NCBI GenBank assembly: GCA_035048495.1
Contig: CM068546.1
Coordinates: 35,358,674-35,422,673 of the forward strand
Source: Euptelea pleiosperma
Taxonomy: Eukaryota > Streptophyta > Magnoliopsida > Ranunculales > Eupteleaceae
Length of the DNA: 64,000 bases
Direction: 5' to 3'
How positions within the stretch are numbered: position 1 is the first letter of the stretch; every line of letters starts with the position of its first letter. A program made the translations under genes and the position numbers. Below, piece by piece: positions 12,701 to 22,618 of the stretch. A model generated the notes under the pieces. That model was given only the letters and a program-made list of their open reading frames with translations. It was not told where the DNA came from and ran no database searches.

Positions 12701-15700
12701 GGAACCGGAACCGGTGTTTTCGGTTCCGCTTAAACGGGTAAAATTGACACCCCTAGATCGAGGACATATTTAATTTGCGCTAAATTTATCTTGGTCTTTG
12801 ATTTTGCAATCTTGACTCAAAGAAAATACTATAATTCCCTTTGGTCCTTAATATGGAAGTGGTTTGTTAGATAGTGCCTCTACTCATCAATACTAACACT
12901 ATCACTCCCTATGGCCGTGATGTCATCAACATATACAATGAGGACAATGTAACCGCTCTTGTATGTTGAACAAATAGAGAATGATTTGCCTCGCTCTGAC
13001 AAGACCATATGCAATAACCACTTGGCTAAAGTTACCAAACAAAGCCTTTGGGATTGCTTTAAGCCATAGATTGCCTTATGATACAGCATGGCTGTGTGAG
13101 GTCTTCAAATTCTGATGATCTTTAGTAGTATATGCTTGATTAGCCCCCACACAGACTTACCATGAAGATCCCAACATGTCAGCTGTATGCCTGGCTAGAC
13201 TACAATATATACACTTACGGTTACCTCGGCCTTTGCTCTGGCCTTATGTGTCACGGTCCCTACCACTAGACAGATGACCTCCACGAAGACCATGACTAGA
13301 CGAGTCATATATCTTTTATTGGAGGTTGATATTGACCTAGTACCAGTATTTGTCACGGTACTACTCCCTATAGATGCTCTCTGCAAGCATGCATAGACCT
13401 CTGTAATTGATGGGATATCCTTGCCTCCTGATATCTGAGCCTTGACTGGCTCATATTCGGGACCAAGTCTTGATAATAGTCTAGCAACACGAAACTCTTA
13501 TCTTTGTTGTTTCATGATCTTCATATCAAGGATAAGTGGTTGGCACACATTTAATTCTTCCCATGTACTTTTTAATGAAGAATAGTACTCTCTCCCGATG
13601 ACTTGTCCCCTTTCTGAACATTAAAATGTTCTTGATGCAACTGATAAACACGACTAATATTCTTATTAGAAGAGAACATCTCTTTCAACATGTCCCACAT
13701 TTCTTTGGAAATGTCCAAAAACATTGCATTAGTGTTAATGGAGGGATCCATTCTATTCCACAACCATGTCATAATTTGAGCGTCATCACGTGCCCTAGCC
13801 TTAGATGCCATGGAATCTTCCTTCGGCTTTTCTCTAGTGAGAAACATCTCCTTTTCATGGGCTGTTAAGAAAACCTTAATAGATTTGGCCCATTGAAGAT
13901 AATTTGCATCATTTAATTTAATATTGGTAATTCAAATAGTACCCGAATCATTATGGGACATAACTCCATACTTGGTTTCTATAATAATGGAGTTTAGAAT
14001 CAGAGTCATAAAGAAAGAGACTGAAAAATCTGAAATATTCATAAAGAAGGGTCACTTGCACGGTTGCACCACAATATCTGTCCTCTTTCAATTTCCAGCC
14101 CATACACTATCAACAACCATGGAGAAACATTCTCTCAACACACTTATTGATGTCTAGCACATATACGATTGAAATACCACAGGAAAAAAGGTATATGATA
14201 ACTTTTATGATGTCTTTAACATCATATAAACCGTCTTTACTTGATTTATAGCAACTGCACAACATAAAGAGGGTGTGGGATCGAAACCCCCCCCCCCCCC
14301 CCCCCCCCCAAAAAAAAAGAAAAAGAAAAAAATGGAACACAAAATTAGGGTTTTTTTTTTCCTTAAAGGAAGAAAAGAGGATAGAGGAAATAAGAATAGA
14401 AGAAACTAAACCTTAGAAATTATTGTTCTGATACCATGTGGATTTTTCTAGGGTTTAGTGTCACATGAACAGTGGAAAGACAAGGAGAGAGAAGAAGGAA
14501 GAGAAAGAAGAGAGTGGGATGCCACAAGTTATGTTGTGCATTGTGGATGCCGTATTTTCTAGCCAATCAGAGTTCGACACGTGTCATTGTAACCATACAC
14601 ATGGAATATGAACAGTTGACACCTTGCACCTCGAAGCGCGCTTGATTAAATGCGCCGAAGGCATTTACAGGGATAGCTATCAAGGTCATTTCAAATTTTC
14701 AATAAACATCGAGCACATCAGAAAGGTACACGTGCCGACCGACATACGAGGAGAATTCAACTCAGGACAGGTTAGTTACGGAATGCATTCATATAACACA
14801 ATAAATTTGTCATAAGGCAATTAACCCTTCTCGGCATGTTCAATATTATACTTGGCGGTTAAGGCAATCAACCCTTCCCGGCAAGTTCCACGGGATTTAA
14901 CGGTTATGGAAGTTCACCATTTTTCGACAAGTCCTTCATGATACTTGGCGGCTAAGGCAATCAACCCTTCCCGGCAAATTCAATATTATACTTGGCGGTT
15001 AAGGCAATCAACCCTTCCCAGAAAGTTCCAACAGGAAGAGGTTGTTTTATAACAGAATCTTCTTAGATTGGATCTGACTAACGAAAAGTGGACACGTGGG
15101 GGCATGAGTCATGCCATATCCAACTCTATAAGTACATTATGACTTGAACTGGAAAAAGGATCTGAACCTTGCGCTCTAGATACGATATCTACCCTCTTCT
15201 GACTTTCTCATCTTTTCTATCTAAAGTGTTAATCAGAGAAAACACTAGATACTGATTTGAGCGTCGGAGTGTTGTCAACAGGTGCACCACTTCCGTCCCT
15301 GAGGAATCATCTAGACCTTGAAGCTCTAGATTCTTGCCACTTGGAACATCTACCTCGATATACGAGTCGTTTTAACCTCAAAGATTGTGTGGGTTAGATC
15401 GAATATTTTTTCCCCTCACACATGTCCCATTTTTACTTGTTATATTGATTGAAGATGTTAAAATTAGAATTATACCACTAATAATTGTTAAAAGCAATAA
15501 GCCCAAAAATACTCCCAAATACATCTACCAATAACACTAACCTTACTATAATCACTTTCCATCGAGAAAGGCCCACCGTAGCAATTATAAAAGCTTTTGA
15601 ACCTTCTAAAAGTGACCTTGCTACCGCTTCATTTGTATCTGTCATACCAATCAGCCCAGGTTGGTCTTCAACGTCTTGCTTACCAATCAATATCTTACTT

Positions 15701-17161
15701 TTGGAATGGCTTCTTTACCATCATTGTCAGTGGCTTGTCTGTACTCTTTTTTACCACATTTACCATAATTGTATCATGCCATTGGCAGTCGACATAAGGA
15801 AAAAAGAGCTAAAAGAAAATGTTATTTTTTTCCTTCTGTCCCAGTAAATGAATATTTTCTTAGCATTTTACATAGCCTCTTCCCTTCTTTCGGAATAAAT
15901 GAAAAATTCTGTGTGTTGTAAATAGCTATTTTTCCTCTTCTTTCTGATTTGTTTTTGGAAGAAATCACATAATTTGTTTGTTCATGCAGAAGGACTATCA
16001 ACAAAGGAATTGGTGTGGATAACATGCATTATCTCAATGATGGCCTTTGGAAGGTATTTCAGTGGACAATTCTCGTTTTTTTTCCATGATCATTTGACAG
16101 GTCTCATTTTAGTTTTTCTTTGCAATTTGTTGAAGGGAATACCATTGATGGGAATTACTCAAATAACTGTAATTTATTTAAGACTGCCAAAATCTGCTTC
16201 AATTTAAGCATGAATAACAATAATAGTACAATTTAAACATGTATCATACCAGATAACAGATTTTGGACGGATGGTGCTAAGGCATGGGTTGTGAGTTGTG
16301 ACACATGCATATAATGCTATGTATGTATGTTTTACATGTGTCACATTTATATCATAATCACTATTATGTTATTTACTAGTAAATGCCCCGTGCCCACGGC
16401 ACTCTCCGACAAAAGCGTTGGCAAAAATTGGGTGCCTTCATCACTCAAATAGTATAACGGATTGGGGGCGTTACTGTTTTTTCCGTTATAACGGATTGTA
16501 ATGTACAAGGGCAAAAATGGTAAAATAATGGAAATAACAGAAAATAATAAAAATAGCGGCGCTAAAAATTTTGAATTTCAAATTTTCAATCGTTGCGTGC
16601 GGGGGTCAAATGAGTGGGAGTGGCTGAATAAATGAGGGGGGTTGAGTTGCTGAAATATAACCGTCCACATTAGATGGATGGACTTGATCTCAACCACTTT
16701 TTATCTTATGAAGCCGGATAAGATAATAGATAAGACAACTTCCCTGTTTTGTTATATAGATTTTTTTTTCTCATACCTTCTATGGGTTAAATCCCAAAAC
16801 AGAACGGCAGGACTTGACCCAACATTTTCATCTTTATGCTAGTAGATTTTCTCTTATTTCTATCTGATGAAAATTTAAGAGTGCAAGGCAAAACTACGAA
16901 TAGTTATGAGTTTGAGGTCCTCTTTGGTCAACCACTCAACCCATATCAGAATGATGTTGAGGGATTAATTCCCAAAGAATGTACATATCGAAATATAAGA
17001 ATGTATAACTGTATTTAATTTACCAAAACCATTTTTACACTAATCAGAAAAAAAAAAGAGTAAAAAGATCACCTGTAAAAAAGTAGAAGAGAAGTTAAGA
17101 TAGCTGTCAAATTAAGAACAAATGTTTATGTTTCATTTTGCAGATGGAACAACTGGATTGA
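3707..17161 (+). CDS. MCTS1: MCTS1-like translation re-initiation/recycling factor (PUA domain), 8 exons
   Basis: Exons: 3707-3717, 3947-4028, 4115-4182, 8434-8531, 8956-9092, 9328-9395, 15990-16053 and 17144-17161. All introns are GT-AG and the 546 nt join encodes 181 aa, the usual MCTS1 length. The protein starts [13 protein letters not shown]. It has an N-terminal pre-PUA domain (about 1-90) and a PUA RNA-binding domain (about 92-171) with the conserved CPGLTSPGG at 112-120. It ends LNDGLWKMEQLD. In animals and yeast this protein (Tma20 in yeast) pairs with DENR, binds the 40S subunit, and acts in tRNA release after termination and in re-initiation. The plant role is inferred from homology. 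Introns 3 (4.25 kb) and 6 (6.6 kb) are swollen by transposons and intron 7 holds a Helitron-like unit, but no exon is damaged. Confidence 0.95.
4355..5400 (+). mobile_element. Decayed Ty3/gypsy retrotransposon 5' end (LTR, primer site, partial gag)
   Basis: This lies in MCTS1 intron 3. A likely LTR runs 4355-4767 (TG...CA). It holds about six degenerate 30-bp units of the form GTGGGCTGTAGTTGAGTAAC between 4390 and 4570. Three bases later TGGTATCAGAGC (4771-4782) matches the initiator tRNA-Met primer-binding site. The following gag-like sequence is broken by stops. It ends near 5340-5390 in a zinc-knuckle-like [13 protein letters not shown], typical of plant gypsy gag. No pol, integrase or 3' LTR follows, so the element is truncated. 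Confidence 0.65.
5480..8190 (-). mobile_element. Probable LINE ORF1 remnant, antisense in MCTS1 intron 3
   Basis: On the minus strand, from about 8184 downward, broken frames read like the N-terminal part of plant L1-type ORF1. One segment contains [19 protein letters not shown] following frame contains [20 protein letters not shown] and then MGREG. A basic, polar linker follows around 6500-6750. Frameshifts and stops are frequent, and no ORF2 is attached. I could not trace a clear DUF4283 core or zinc knuckle, so the family call is tentative. A CT microsatellite sits at about 8117-8140. Confidence 0.4.
9396..10569. other. MCTS1 intron 6, left part without recognised element
   Basis: AT-rich intron sequence. 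A short duplicated phrase (ATATCCATATTTGTTTT) occurs near 10225-10270. I see no coding or transposon signature here. Confidence 0.5.
10570..11115 (-). mobile_element. RTE-type LINE 3' end (C-terminal RT region), decayed
   Basis: On the minus strand, frames resemble the conserved C-terminal tail of plant RTE-clade LINE proteins. Recognisable pieces are [29 protein letters not shown] sequence and [17 protein letters not shown] sequence. The family tail GIANP near the 3' end is also present, split across frames by indels. The element is 5'-truncated, as is usual for LINE insertions. Confidence 0.6.
12369..12755. mobile_element. hAT-type MITE nested in the Copia element
   Basis: Termini are TAGGGGTGTCAA and TTGACACCCCTA, a perfect 12-bp inverted pair. 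A perfect 8-bp target duplication, GATCGAGG, lies at 12361-12368 and 12756-12763. The interior is built of repeated CGGTTC / GGAACCGG motifs and has no coding capacity. Terminus and 8-bp duplication fit the hAT superfamily. It inserted after the Copia element, since it lies inside it. Confidence 0.9.
14282..14325. repeat. Poly-C / poly-A tract
   Basis: A run of about 25 C residues followed directly by A-rich sequence, inside the Copia element between gag and the primer-binding site. A similar C-run plus A-run lies at 28854-28882 before the MATE start codon. Run lengths may be affected by sequencing or assembly error. Confidence 0.7.
14542..15418. mobile_element. Solo LTR nested in the right Copia LTR
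   Basis: The right Copia LTR matches the left one up to 14541 and again from about 15420, so the 877 bp between are an insertion. It begins TGTGGATGCC and ends CCCCTCA, giving TG...CA ends. The flanking five bases are TGCAT and CACAT, which could both derive from CGCAT by C-to-T decay on opposite strands. Inside are four copies of a GGCAATCAACCCTTCCCGGC-type unit (about 14815-15030). No coding region is present. A solo LTR, probably gypsy, is the best reading. Confidence 0.65.
16376..16760 (-). mobile_element. Isolated Helitron-like unit, long variant (MCTS1 intron 7)
   Basis: Read on the minus strand it begins TCTATATAACAAAACAGGG and ends with a hairpin (GTGCC GTG GGCAC), then a GGGGCATTTA spacer and CTAG. 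It sits between A and T, the Helitron target. Its interior contains a block rich in CCGTTATAACGG-like motifs shared with MITE family B. It is the cleanest single copy of the units arrayed at 32.07-34.95 kb. It has no coding capacity. Confidence 0.6.
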
Positions 17162-17736
17162 GGATGTGCCACAGCAACTGCCGCAACGTAAGAGTTGAGT
17201 GTTTATGCCATGTCCTTGTGAGTTGATGGATGTTAGTGCTAGCTTTCTTATTCAAGTTGTCAAAGCATCTGATCATATAGTATAAAGATGCAATGGGATC
17301 CAGCTTGATTTTGTCCATCTTCCTATTTAGAAGAAAAAGGTGAAAAGAAATGATATTGGCATGGGAGAGTTTCTCTGTACTGTGATTTCTTGTTGTTCTG
17401 ATGTTGGTGATCCAGCTAATGAAGTTTGATGTGAGCTTTCTTCTTTTTCCTGGATACAGTTGACAGTTAACAGTTCACATTATAAGCATAGGCTTATTTT
17501 TAAAATGAGTGGTCATGTGTATGTATCCCATGCAAGTTTGAGCATTTCTTCTAGGGAGACGGGCTGCAATTATGGAAGCCAGAGATCTTGGTGCTTCTTG
17601 GTCTAGTCTTGGTTGATGGACAGAATCAGTTGAGGTAGATCTGGACTATTAACAAATTGGTTTGAGGCAGAGAAAACTAATAGCTAAGCACTAGCTGTGG
17701 CTTACTGTCACTGCTAGTACCAAGTGATTACCCTTC
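17162..17736. other. MCTS1 3' flank
   Basis: Probable 3' untranslated region and flank of the MCTS1-type gene. No convincing polyadenylation hexamer or other feature could be fixed by eye. Confidence 0.4.
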
Positions 17737-18050
17737 TTACAGGAATTGTGCTCCGACTTTCCCCTCAGCCAACATCAGCCTAACCGTCACACAAGGCTTC
17801 TCTTCCCAACGCTGGAGCATAATCCATGTGCCCTGCTGCAAGGTGTCCAACTGTATCCATGCTAGGCTCTCCCCTAGGATTTGCATACACGCCTCCAACT
17901 CAGGTGGGGGATCTGACACCAGGTCCAAGGAAACTACACCAATCCATGCACTCACACACACATCACTAAGGATCAAGGCCAGCCCACGTAAGAAGTCTCT
18001 CTCCTTGCCCTCAAAGTCATATCTGTCACCTAATGCGGCTTTTCTGTGAT
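17737..18050 (-). other. Coding-like fragment, unrecognised
   Basis: A minus-strand open frame of about 79 codons (from 17976) has protein-like composition, with PPPELEACMQILGESLAWIQ and WIMLQRWEEKPC. It resembles the style of plant LINE ORF1 or other transposon proteins, but I recognise no domain. It could be a dead fragment and has no support as a gene. Confidence 0.25.
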
Positions 18051-18354
18051 CCTTGGCACCAATTCCTACACCTGATCTTCAAACTGGAAAGTAGTACATA
18101 GGTCATTGTGCTATTCAGTTTCAAGTCCTCAAACTTTGATGCCTGAGTATGTTTCCATTTCCCCCGGCTTCTCTTTTTGTTTTTATCCTCCGTCTTGAAA
18201 GAATAAGAGGCATAATGAGCCGGCCTTTTAAGAAAGTGCTTTTATGAGAATTTCCTCGTGCTTCATTTGTATATATTTGCTTCAGCCTGCTTCTGTACTA
18301 CCTAATGTCTACTTGCGCTTTCATCCATCCTGATTTCTTCTCTTTGTTGTCTCC

Positions 18355-18923
18355 CAAGTTCCTCGAATCCATTCTAACGAGGTCAAAGATACCAGGTTGG
18401 TCCCTCAACTTCCCCTTGTCCACGCCAACATTGTTAAAACTTAAGGCACCAAAGCTGCCATCTCAATAGCAGTTCGATGTTAACTGCATTTATCAGGTTT
18501 AATGTTTCCAAGATGGGGGATGATGTCCTCAAATGCTACCATTTGCGGTTTGAAAAAGACCGTCTTCAGGATATTTATGAAAAAGTTCACCTGCAATGCG
18601 GTGAATCAGCCCTTGTCCGAAAAATAATTCAAGAAACAAATATTTTCACGAATATATGGGACAACTTGACTGCTGGCACTGCCACCATCAACAAGATTGA
18701 AGGTCTCAAGCTCTTCTCTATTGAATCATCTATACCAAGCATCAAAGAGGTTGGTGTCTTGTTTTTTCTTCCAACTGACAAGACCGAAGTATCCACCAGA
18801 GTATCAATTTGTCTCGGGTTTGCCCTTCTTGGGACCTCAGCCTATGCGATATCTCGACATCATCCTGACCCACTGATCAATCACCCTTATAAGGCTGTTA
18901 ATCCTGACTATGACTGTTATTAA
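18355..18923 (+). pseudogene. Unrecognised coding-like remnant
   Basis: A 148-codon open frame (18477-18923) has balanced, protein-like composition, including FEKDRLQDIYEKVHLQC and SSIPSIKEVGVLFFLP. Just upstream (about 18354-18440) another frame reads QVPRIHSNEVKDTRLVPQLP before a stop. Together they look like one older coding region broken by frameshifts, not a working gene. I recognise no family. A captured host gene piece, a transposon protein or an ancient viral fragment all remain possible. No splice sites or promoter were convincing. Confidence 0.35.
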
Positions 18924-19059
18924 AACCATGCGAGAAAACACCTCCATTGGGATGGTAAATTTGCTAATGCATTGAAACGTTGACTTGTGCTAGTACAACA
19001 TTGCCCATAGGCAATCTCAAACCAATTAGAGTACAATACCGAAAAACCTTTTCTGCATA

Positions 19060-19275
19060 TGAGAGAGAGCAGATGGCCAGGACTCCACTCCAAAAAGTAG
19101 GAGGTTCTGAGTTCAACTCTCCTTGGGGCCACCCCTTTGAAAGAGTAGAGGATAAGAAGTGGCTCTGTCCACATTAACTCCTCCAGTACACTCCGGCATG
19201 TGTGGGCCCCAGGGGGACTAGTTGGGTGTTCTAAGAGGCCCGGATAACCACGGTTACGGAAAAAAAAAAAAAGAA
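19060..19275 (+). mobile_element. tRNA-derived SINE-like element
   Basis: The element has a possible A box (GATGGCCAGGACTCC region, about 19070) and a B-box-like GAGTTCAACTC about 45 bp later. It then has a non-coding body and ends in an A-rich tail at 19259-19275. Spacing and tail fit a pol III SINE. No target duplication was confirmed. Confidence 0.45.
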
Positions 19276-19386
19276 AAGAGGGAGAGAGAGAGAGAGATGA
19301 CCAAATTTCTATATATAACACGAGGGATAGTACATAACATCAAACTTTCATAAGAAAAGAGGGATAGTACATAACTACAAGAGAGC

Positions 19387-19620
19387 CTAGCAAGGCTTAG
19401 GAAGTGGTTTCTTGTTACGGTAATCTACAATCAACATACCACCATACATTTGAACTGCCTGATAACAGTCTACTGCTTCTTTTCTAGGGGCCATTTGTGC
19501 TAGCAATTGAGGTTGAGGTTTGAGATGATGGGGTTGAGGATATCTCTTCTTGCGCAACTCCTCGAGTAAAGCGAAGCCTTCCATCCCCACTTTAGCAAGG
19601 TCGGCTCCTGGTTTTGCCAT
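19387..19620 (-). CDS. Small uncharacterised plant protein (77 aa)
   Basis: A single-exon minus-strand frame starts MAKPGADLAKVGMEGFALLE and ends with a hydrophobic-basic motif, YGGMLIVDYRNKKPLPKPC. I prefer the ATG at 19620 over the in-frame one at 19650, because similar short plant proteins begin with a comparable KPGAELAKVG-type stretch, as far as I recall. A good TATA box lies 88-95 bp upstream of this ATG. There is no signal peptide, membrane segment or enzyme motif. The middle is Pro/Gln-rich (PQPHHLKPQPQ). Function is unknown. The conserved-looking ends and TATA box favour a real gene, but it could be a retained fragment. Confidence 0.55.
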   Translation of the reverse strand: MAKPGADLAKVGMEGFALLEELRKKRYPQPHHLKPQPQLLAQMAPRKEAVDCYQAVQMYGGMLIVDYRNKKPLPKPC

Positions 19621-19707
19621 TCTAATTAAGTAACAACTGCACAACAACAACTAATAACTCAAAAATGGGTTAGTTTTGGTTACACAAAGCTCCTGAGGCC
19701 TAAACTC

Positions 19708-19715
19708 TTTATATA
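19708..19715 (-). promoter_or_regulatory. TATA box of the 77-aa gene
   Basis: TATATAAA on the minus strand, within CTATATAAAGAG. Transcription would start near 19680, giving a 5' leader of about 60 nt before the ATG at 19620. Confidence 0.5.
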
Positions 19716-19851
19716 GATGTTCTTGATCAACTTCCCACATACTTGCATGTACAACTTCGATCATTTTCTTCTTTTCAAACAGATAAGAATTTGATTTGCT
19801 TTCGGTGCTTAGTGCATGGATATTCCTAGCCTCTATATATCTTTTGGAGCC

Positions 19852-19856
<5 letters not shown>

Positions 19857-19885
<29 letters not shown>
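19857..19885. repeat. CT/GA microsatellite
   Basis: A pure CT run of about 28 bases, reading as GA repeats on the strand of the 77-aa gene, about 240 bp upstream of its start codon. GA tracts are frequent in plant promoters. Confidence 0.75.
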
Positions 19886-19887
<2 letters not shown>

Positions 19888-20944
19888 GTGCAATGTATGA
19901 TATGTCTTACTATCTAGTCAACTGGAACATATCTCTTCCTATCACAACCAAATAATTGAGATGAATCCTGAACATGGGTTGAACATAAATTTTAGTAAAA
20001 AAATGTGATCCGGATTGGGAGTATAAAGGTATCTTCTTGGAAGATCCACCTTGTGTGTTGTCTTCACCTTCTTCACCGCGAGAATCAAATTGTAGAAAAG
20101 ATGAAGGATTAGGGATGAGGACTCCATTCAAGCCTGTTATTTCTGGTGTTTGAGATGTGTTTCAGGGTATCAACACTGCTTGCTCATAGCTGTTCACAGA
20201 AGGCCACCTTGGGAGATTGTTGTCTATTCATTGATGGCCTTCTGAAAAATTGACCTTAAGAGATGCCTTCCTAGAGTATAGCATGCCTCCTTTTTCCACA
20301 TAGAACTAATAGAAGAGGCTGTTGAGCTGAAACTTTCCACATGGATGGAGAGGATGAGGTGATGAAACAGGTGGACCCCTTCAGGGGCCCAGCACTTCAG
20401 GGTGTTATATGTAAGAAAATAACAATAGGTCGTGCATTCAGTTGGTCCCATGTCAATTATTGTAACGCCAATATACTATAGACTATAGTTGAGCACCGGA
20501 GCTATGGCACCAGTGTCTTTGTTGTTATTCTTGTGCTTCAAAGCATTGGGGAACCTTTGGCCGACCAAAAAAAAAAAAAAAAGCTAAGACCTTCTGCACT
20601 TTCCTTCCTAGCAAAGTAGCTTTCAATCTTCGGTCAGGGAAACCATTTGCATCTCTCCACGAGGGAGAGAATGAAATTATTCATTTTCAAAATGTAAAAG
20701 TAGTGGTTCTGTCTACACAATTGATCCCTCGTCCAAGGGGCAATGAGGTCATCCTTTGACATCATCCTGATAATGTCATCATGATGACTGAGCCGGTGAG
20801 GATCACTTCAGTGATAGTTACTGTTCTAGTTGGAGAATTAATTTTGTGTTTTTAAACTTTTATGACAAAGGTTAAGTATTTGTTATTGTGAATTGGGTGT
20901 TTCGAATTCTATTGTTGTTATTCTACTCTTAAGTAACTCTGCCT
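19886..20944. other. Spacer with no recognised gene
   Basis: I see no coding, RNA or clear transposon signature. A run of 16 A residues sits at about 20566-20582 and could be a retroposon tail. Confidence 0.45.
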
Positions 20945-21110
20945 CTACCCCCAATGGGAGTGGTTCAGTGGTAAGACGTAGCGACTTGGGTTTGCTCCCC
21001 AAGGCCGTGAGGACTGCACCCCCTTGCGATAAACCATGTGTGTACGGGAAGGCTTTGGGTAAGCGCGCACAACCATAGGATTAGTCCCATCACCTAAGGT
21101 TGAGAGTTTG
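20945..21110 (+). mobile_element. tRNA-derived SINE-like element (second)
   Basis: The sequence GAGTGGTTCAGTGGTAAGACG resembles a tRNA 5' half with an A box of the TGGNNCAGTGG type, as at the head of Au-like plant SINEs. It lacks a good B box and a long tail. The downstream 'GGTAAGCGCGCACAACC' part is of unknown origin. Too diverged to be a functional tRNA gene. Confidence 0.4.
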
Positions 21111-22618
21111 ATGACATATTGAGAAGAAGAAAAGTTAATATAACATGTCTACAAAAGATTGAATATAAATGACATATAGCCAAATTCCTAATGAGAATGG
21201 ATATATATTAAGAAACCTAAATAGACATGTAAGGAAGAAAAAAGTAGAGGATATGGAGAGTACAATACTGAAGACAAGGGTTTGGAGAAAGAAATAAAAT
21301 GAAAGTAACAATTCTCTTCAGTTTGCCATGGCGTACGATATAATAATATCAAATTAAGTATTTTGAGAAGAGAGATAAACATTTAATAATTTTAAGAGTA
21401 GATCGTACAGAAGTCAAATAGATTTTTTTTTCTTCAAAAGAGATTGTGTGATATGTGCACAAAGATTGTAAGGTCATCCCAGAAGAGAGTTTGACTACGT
21501 AACATATATAGTTTGTTGGGGAAAATTTCTCCTAGGTCATGTAAAGCATGCCTATTCCTAAAGCGTTGCCAATTTTGGTTTAAGAATTATTAGAGAAAAA
21601 ATAAATAGATCTGGAGAAAGATAATAATATAAAATTACCATATTCTCTTAATATCCATCGAACTATTCCTCACTCCTTTGATCTTCAAAAGGTACAAAAA
21701 AGAGAGATGGAGAGAAGAGAGAGAATGCAAAAAACTTTTTTGATCAAAGAGAGAAAATTTAAACGTTTTTTAATCATACGGGCTTTCGAATTTATTTTTC
21801 TCTTTATAATAAAGATAGGCATGTTTTCTCCCATTGGGAGAGTGGGATACTATTAGGATTCTAACTCCTTCCTCCATTGGACTCAAGTTTGTTTCCAAGT
21901 CAAACTCTCTTGAACTTGTCTGATAATTATAGAATAGTCCATGTCCTTTTTATAATTGCACTTAAAGAATTATAGAATTTGCAAGTAAACCTTAGGCCAC
22001 AAAATATTAAGTCTCTCTACTAACCAATATTTATTAGGCCCTAAAAAATTTAGAATAATTACTATCACACCTCTGAGACTTAGTATCTTTTACTTAGAGC
22101 TTCGATTTAACACTTTTAACATCACGGAAAGCTCCAATGAACATTTCACTACTTCCTCACCCTTTATTTCAAAAATTTGTTGCTTTTGATGCTTTGGCAA
22201 ATTACTTCCAAGAGAATATATTGTCGCATCCAATTAACTTCACAGCTAAATAATTGCGCATCAAAATATTCTAAAGCGTTTGGCAACCATATCATTTTCT
22301 CATCAAAATATTCGTCCACCTAATTTTCATGGTGTTTGGATGATGTTGGCAAATTTAAGAAAAGTTATCTTGCGCATTGCATAAGTACCATATCTGATAC
22401 TTGCCATAGTGAAACAATTACACATGGCCTTAAAAATGCTTTACCACCAAGAACTCTATGTGAGACCGGCTCCTTGATACTTTGATATCACTAGGATCAA
22501 TCTTTGTGCACATGTTCATGATCTGGACTATCCAATTAATGGACCAATTGCCTAAATAACAAAGTCTATTATTTTGACGGTGATAATCAACCTGATTTTT
22601 GGTATGTACGTCCACTTA
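21111..22618. other. AT-rich spacer
   Basis: No gene recognised. Several segments near 22270-22360 have the AT-rich, repeated look of degraded MITEs, but termini could not be set. Confidence 0.4.

Larger units (their letters stand above)
11174..15533 (-). mobile_element. Ty1/copia retrotransposon, internally deleted, with two nested insertions
   Basis: The left (3') LTR is 11174-11608. The right (5') LTR starts at 14437 and ends near 15533, split by a nested element. A 5-6 bp target duplication, (A)CACTA, flanks it at 11168-11173 and 15534-15539. The primer-binding site on the minus strand is TGGTATCAGAAC (14425-14436), next to the LTR. Minus-strand coding remains are gag (about 13870-13400), a zinc knuckle CIYCSLARH near 13200, RT with IYGLKQS and VLIVYVDDI (13089-12880), and the RT/RNase H linker with [11 protein letters not shown] (12340-12038). 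Protease and integrase are missing between gag and RT, so this copy cannot move alone. Confidence 0.85.

Noticed and set aside
20945..21110. A tRNA gene
   Set aside because: The 5' half resembles a tRNA, but no T-arm or acceptor pairing follows. A SINE-like remnant fits better.
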